From assembly GCA_026394315.1 (NCBI GenBank), contig JAPKYM010000131.1, forward strand, positions 1 through 7,115: a stretch of 7,115 nt of DNA. Direction: 5' to 3'. This DNA is from Candidatus Bathyarchaeota archaeon. Lineage in GTDB: Archaea; Thermoproteota; Bathyarchaeia; 40CM-2-53-6; RBG-13-38-9. The number at the start of each line of letters is the position of its first letter. Within the stretch, counting starts at the first letter, position 1. A program made the translations under genes and the position numbers. The notes beneath the pieces were generated by a model. That model was not told the origin of the DNA. It ran no database searches and was given only the letters and a program-made list of their open reading frames with translations. Below, piece after piece: positions 5,461 through 7,115 of this stretch.

Positions 5461-5874
5461 AACGACTGAAAGCTCGGTTCTTCGTCTGTGAATCTCCTTT
5501 GCGTTGCTTTCACAATCGTAATGCAGTTCGTTTTCACCATGGTCGTGGGCAAAGTTAGGAACAGATATAGATAGCAGACAGAGTCTTGAGTCAAAAGAAT
5601 CAGATGACGACTTCTGGAGCGACTTTCAATAAGAAGATGACCTCCAGTTGCATGCAGTTGATGAACATACACTCTCTATGATACTCTAGGTTCTTCTGAA
5701 GGCATGATAGTTACAACATCCAAATATGGACTAACCTAATTAGACAACCTAGTCTTAGGGAAATACTTGCATCTATACATACACATATTTCATATTAGCC
5801 AAGTATTCCAATTAACTGAGTTCTCCAGAATTACCTGTGCCATAGCTGTTGTGCGTCGTCGCCATAGGTGGTGA
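5461..5874. other. Gene-free stretch, nothing recognised
   Basis: 414 bases after the DDSGWG gene. Only short frames occur, such as MVVGKVRNRYR from ATG 5539 and a 73-codon minus-strand frame with no domain pattern. Several TATA-like AT patches lie near 5760-5800. No tRNA, terminator hairpin or further repeat copy was found until the 30-base repeat at 5875. Confidence 0.45.
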
Positions 5875-5904
5875 GAAAAAAAACCTGCTTTAACGGTTCA
5901 AATT
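5875..5904. repeat. 30-base direct repeat, right copy
   Basis: Matches 4639-4668 at 29 of 30 positions. Its left edge touches a TGGTGAG core (5869-5875), and its right edge is a TAG in the propeller frame followed by a GC block and then propeller coding sequence. Confidence 0.85.
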
Positions 5905-6794
5905 AGGGTGCGCGCGCGCACGCGAATCCAGACGAATACTATGTCGTCGTCGAGTATGGAAGTGGTGAATTGTCACGTGTCACCCCTGCTGGAACGGTGA
6001 TTCTAATAGCTAGCGGCCTCTCAGGGCCCCTCGGTGTTGCGATCGATAGTTCGGGCAACTATATTGTCACAGAGGACTCAGCTAACAGATTGTCACGCGT
6101 CACTCCAAGTGGGACGATCACGACAATCGTCAGCGGTCTCAACGGACCCAATGGTATTGCAATTGATACTTCAGGTAACTACATCGTTGCCGAATCCTCA
6201 AGTGGTAAACTGCTAAAGATCACTCCTGGTGGGACAATAACCACTATTGCCACGGGTTTCATACATCCCGCTGGTGTTGCGATTGACGGTTCAGGAAACT
6301 ACATCGTGGCAGACCAAAACGGCAATAAGTTGTTCCGTGTTACTCCGGGTGGAATCGTGACCCTGATAACAGGCAGTGATCTTTCAGGTCCCCAAGGTGT
6401 TGCGGTCGACCGATCGGGGAACTAGATAGTAGTCGAAGACAATACTCAGCTTTCACGGGTCACTCCAGGGGGAACGGTAACCTTCATCGCCAATGTCTAT
6501 TCAGGACCTGGCGTAGCAATCGACAATTCAGGGAATTATGTTGTGACGGAGCAAAGCAGTGATCGTCTGTCGCTAGTTACCCCCGGAGGAACAGTCACTG
6601 TAATCACGAGCAGCAACCTTAACAGACCCACAGGTGTCGCCTTCAGGGGCGAACCACCAGCTCGCGGGCCCGCTGTCGGCGGCTTCGTGATGCAAGTTAA
6701 CAAGTTCGAGATCTTAACCCCCTGCCTAGCAATAGCCGGACTGATCACAGCAGTATCAGCGGTGGTAGTGGTTAAGAGAAGAAGCAGAGACTGA
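5905..6794 (+). pseudogene. NHL/Vgb-like six-blade propeller with surface anchor; no start, internal TAG
   Basis: The frame is open from just after TAG 5904-5906. It contains no ATG/GTG before blade 1; the first possible start, TTG 5970, lies inside blade 1. Blade units of about 38-41 aa follow the pattern GVAID-x-SGNYIV-x-E ... L-x-RVTPGGTVT-x-I. Blade 1 begins at NPDEYYVVVEYGSGELSRVT and lacks its first strand, which the C-terminal TGVAF can supply (velcro closure), so the fold itself is whole. TAG at 6423-6425 replaces the conserved Tyr of SGNY in blade 5; the frame then continues without shift to TGA 6794. After the last blade come a Pro-rich spacer (GEPPARGPA) and VGGFVMQVNKFEIL, a TM helix and VKRRSRD, an archaeal surface-anchor type ending. 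The intact ancestor would be a secreted, membrane-anchored propeller. Function unknown; Vgb lyase activity is not implied. A sequencing error or TAG readthrough are alternatives. Confidence 0.78.
5908..5921. repeat. GC palindrome GTGCGCGCGCGCAC
   Basis: A 14-base perfect palindrome of alternating C and G flanked by GT/AC. It sits between the 30-base repeat and the first propeller codons. Confidence 0.7.
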
Positions 6795-6810
6795 CCATAT
6801 TCCTCTCCTC

Positions 6811-6846
6811 TATTTTTCGAGACTTTTTTAGGATACTTTCTTTTTC
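6811..6846 (+). terminator. Poly-T archaeal terminator region
   Basis: Three T tracts (T5 at 6813, T6 at 6824, T5 at 6841) in pyrimidine-rich DNA 17-50 bases after the propeller stop. This is the usual archaeal intrinsic terminator form. Confidence 0.6.
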
Positions 6847-6853
6847 ATTATCT

Positions 6854-6872
6854 TGCCGAGCGGAGCGAGGCA
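6854..6872 (+). repeat. GNA-loop hairpin, copy 2
   Basis: TGCCGAGCGGAGCGAGGCA. Outer stem TGCC/GGCA, tandem G.A mismatches, GC/GC, loop GGA. It lies just after the poly-T region. Confidence 0.8.
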
Positions 6873-6900
6873 TTAGAGTTCCGTCGTCGTGTCCCCTAGC

Positions 6901-6915
6901 TGGTGAGCACCACCA
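6901..6915. repeat. Inverted repeat TGGTG-AGCAC-CACCA
   Basis: Five base pairs with a five-base loop, containing the TGGTGAG core. It lies between two oppositely oriented GNA-loop hairpins. Confidence 0.5.
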
Positions 6916-6923
6916 CTATATTC

Positions 6924-6942
6924 TGGCTCGCTACGCTCGCCA
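6924..6942 (-). repeat. GNA-loop hairpin, copy 3
   Basis: The purine-rich (minus) strand reads TGGCGAGCGTAGCGAGCCA. Outer stem TGGC/GCCA, loop GTA. It is opposite in orientation to copy 2, from which it is separated by 51 bases. Confidence 0.8.
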
Positions 6943-6975
6943 ACAATTACTAGTGCGCGTGTTCTCTACGTGACC

Positions 6976-6984
6976 TTTTATAAA
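6976..6984 (+). promoter_or_regulatory. Strong TATA box for the right-edge gene
   Basis: TTTTATAAA, centred 40 bases before ATG 7020. Transcription would begin near 7005, leaving a leader of about 14 bases. This matches the spacing at the dehydrogenase and transporter and supports ATG 7020 as the start. Confidence 0.6.
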
Positions 6985-7019
6985 CTACCTCCTTCGAATC
7001 ATGAGTCTAAGTGGAAAAA

Positions 7020-7115
7020 ATGCCGGAGTATCAGGGCTTACGGATTCGGCTTAGCTCAAATCATTGATGGAATAGTTGTGGGCATAATAGTCGTATTACT
7101 TCTCCGAACGCTCTC
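7020..7115 (+). pseudogene. 5' end of a frameshifted RDD-like membrane protein (cut by window edge)
   Basis: From ATG 7020 the frame reads MPEYQGLRIRLSSNH and stops at TGA. From 7054 the next frame reads AQIIDGIVVGIIVVLLLRTL to the window end. Joined after RL (7052), they give MPEYQGLRIRL-AQIIDGIVVGIIVVLLL. This resembles the RDD-family N-terminus: a short polar start, aromatic/Gly, a conserved Arg, then an Asp at the start of TM1. Two missing bases near 7053 would restore the usual spacing. RDD proteins are small multi-TM proteins of largely unknown role. An alternative reading without a frameshift starts at GTG 6970 in the second frame, but it would place the TATA box inside the gene. The break could be real or a sequence error; the remainder lies beyond the window. 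Confidence 0.45.

Noticed and set aside
5451..5672. 73-codon minus-strand frame
   Set aside because: Low-complexity, histidine/serine-rich, no promoter or start signal, no recognisable domain.
4609..5904. CRISPR array from the repeated units
   Set aside because: Only two or three copies of each unit, with irregular spacing and no cas genes.
6423..6425. TAG as a confirmed pyrrolysine codon
   Set aside because: Three genes in the window use TAG as stop, the site is a tyrosine in sister blades, and no pyl genes are visible.
6970..7115. Non-frameshifted start at GTG 6970 for the edge gene
   Set aside because: It would put the TTTTATAAA promoter inside the coding region, and its N-terminus does not match the RDD pattern.

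Overview
The window looks archaeal, most likely from an uncultivated TACK-type or Bathyarchaeia-like lineage. The lineage is an inference. It rests on TATA-like boxes about 35-50 bases upstream of starts, few Shine-Dalgarno sites, a poly-T terminator region, a glutaredoxin/ferredoxin-disulfide-reductase pair of the kind known from methanogens, and a secreted propeller ending in an archaeal-style C-terminal anchor.

Layout. Bases 1-793 hold a translationally coupled redox pair: a CGWC glutaredoxin (NrdH-like), then an FTR-type [4Fe-4S] disulfide reductase fused to a C-terminal rubredoxin domain. Bases 888-1247 encode a 119-aa protein of unknown function, convergent with a 12-TM major facilitator transporter (2500-1265, minus). 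Bases 2721-3612 hold three small membrane proteins: 63 aa on plus, 129 aa on minus and 56 aa on minus. The 56-aa gene is easily missed because it is short. A complete FabG-like short-chain dehydrogenase follows (3816-4568). Bases 4569-5905 are repeat-rich and carry one ORF with a striking DDSGWG motif (4888-5460), bracketed by two nearly identical 30-base direct repeats. Bases 5922-6794 are a six-blade NHL/Vgb-like propeller with an archaeal surface anchor. It has no start codon or signal peptide and carries an in-frame TAG. The right edge (7020-7115) shows the frameshifted beginning of what looks like an RDD-family membrane protein.

Four dispersed sequence families overlie the genes. First, six GCGCGCGC blocks, mostly at gene borders. 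Second, three 19-base hairpins of the form NNNCGAGCGNAGCGAGNNN, whose outer three base pairs covary. Third, a TGGTGAG core present in five noncoding places. Fourth, the 30-base direct repeat next to a 51-base-period tandem repeat. The hairpin family, and the repeat-bracketed DDSGWG gene abutting a beheaded propeller gene, are the observations most worth following. The genes do not form one pathway. Only the glutaredoxin and the disulfide reductase clearly work together.
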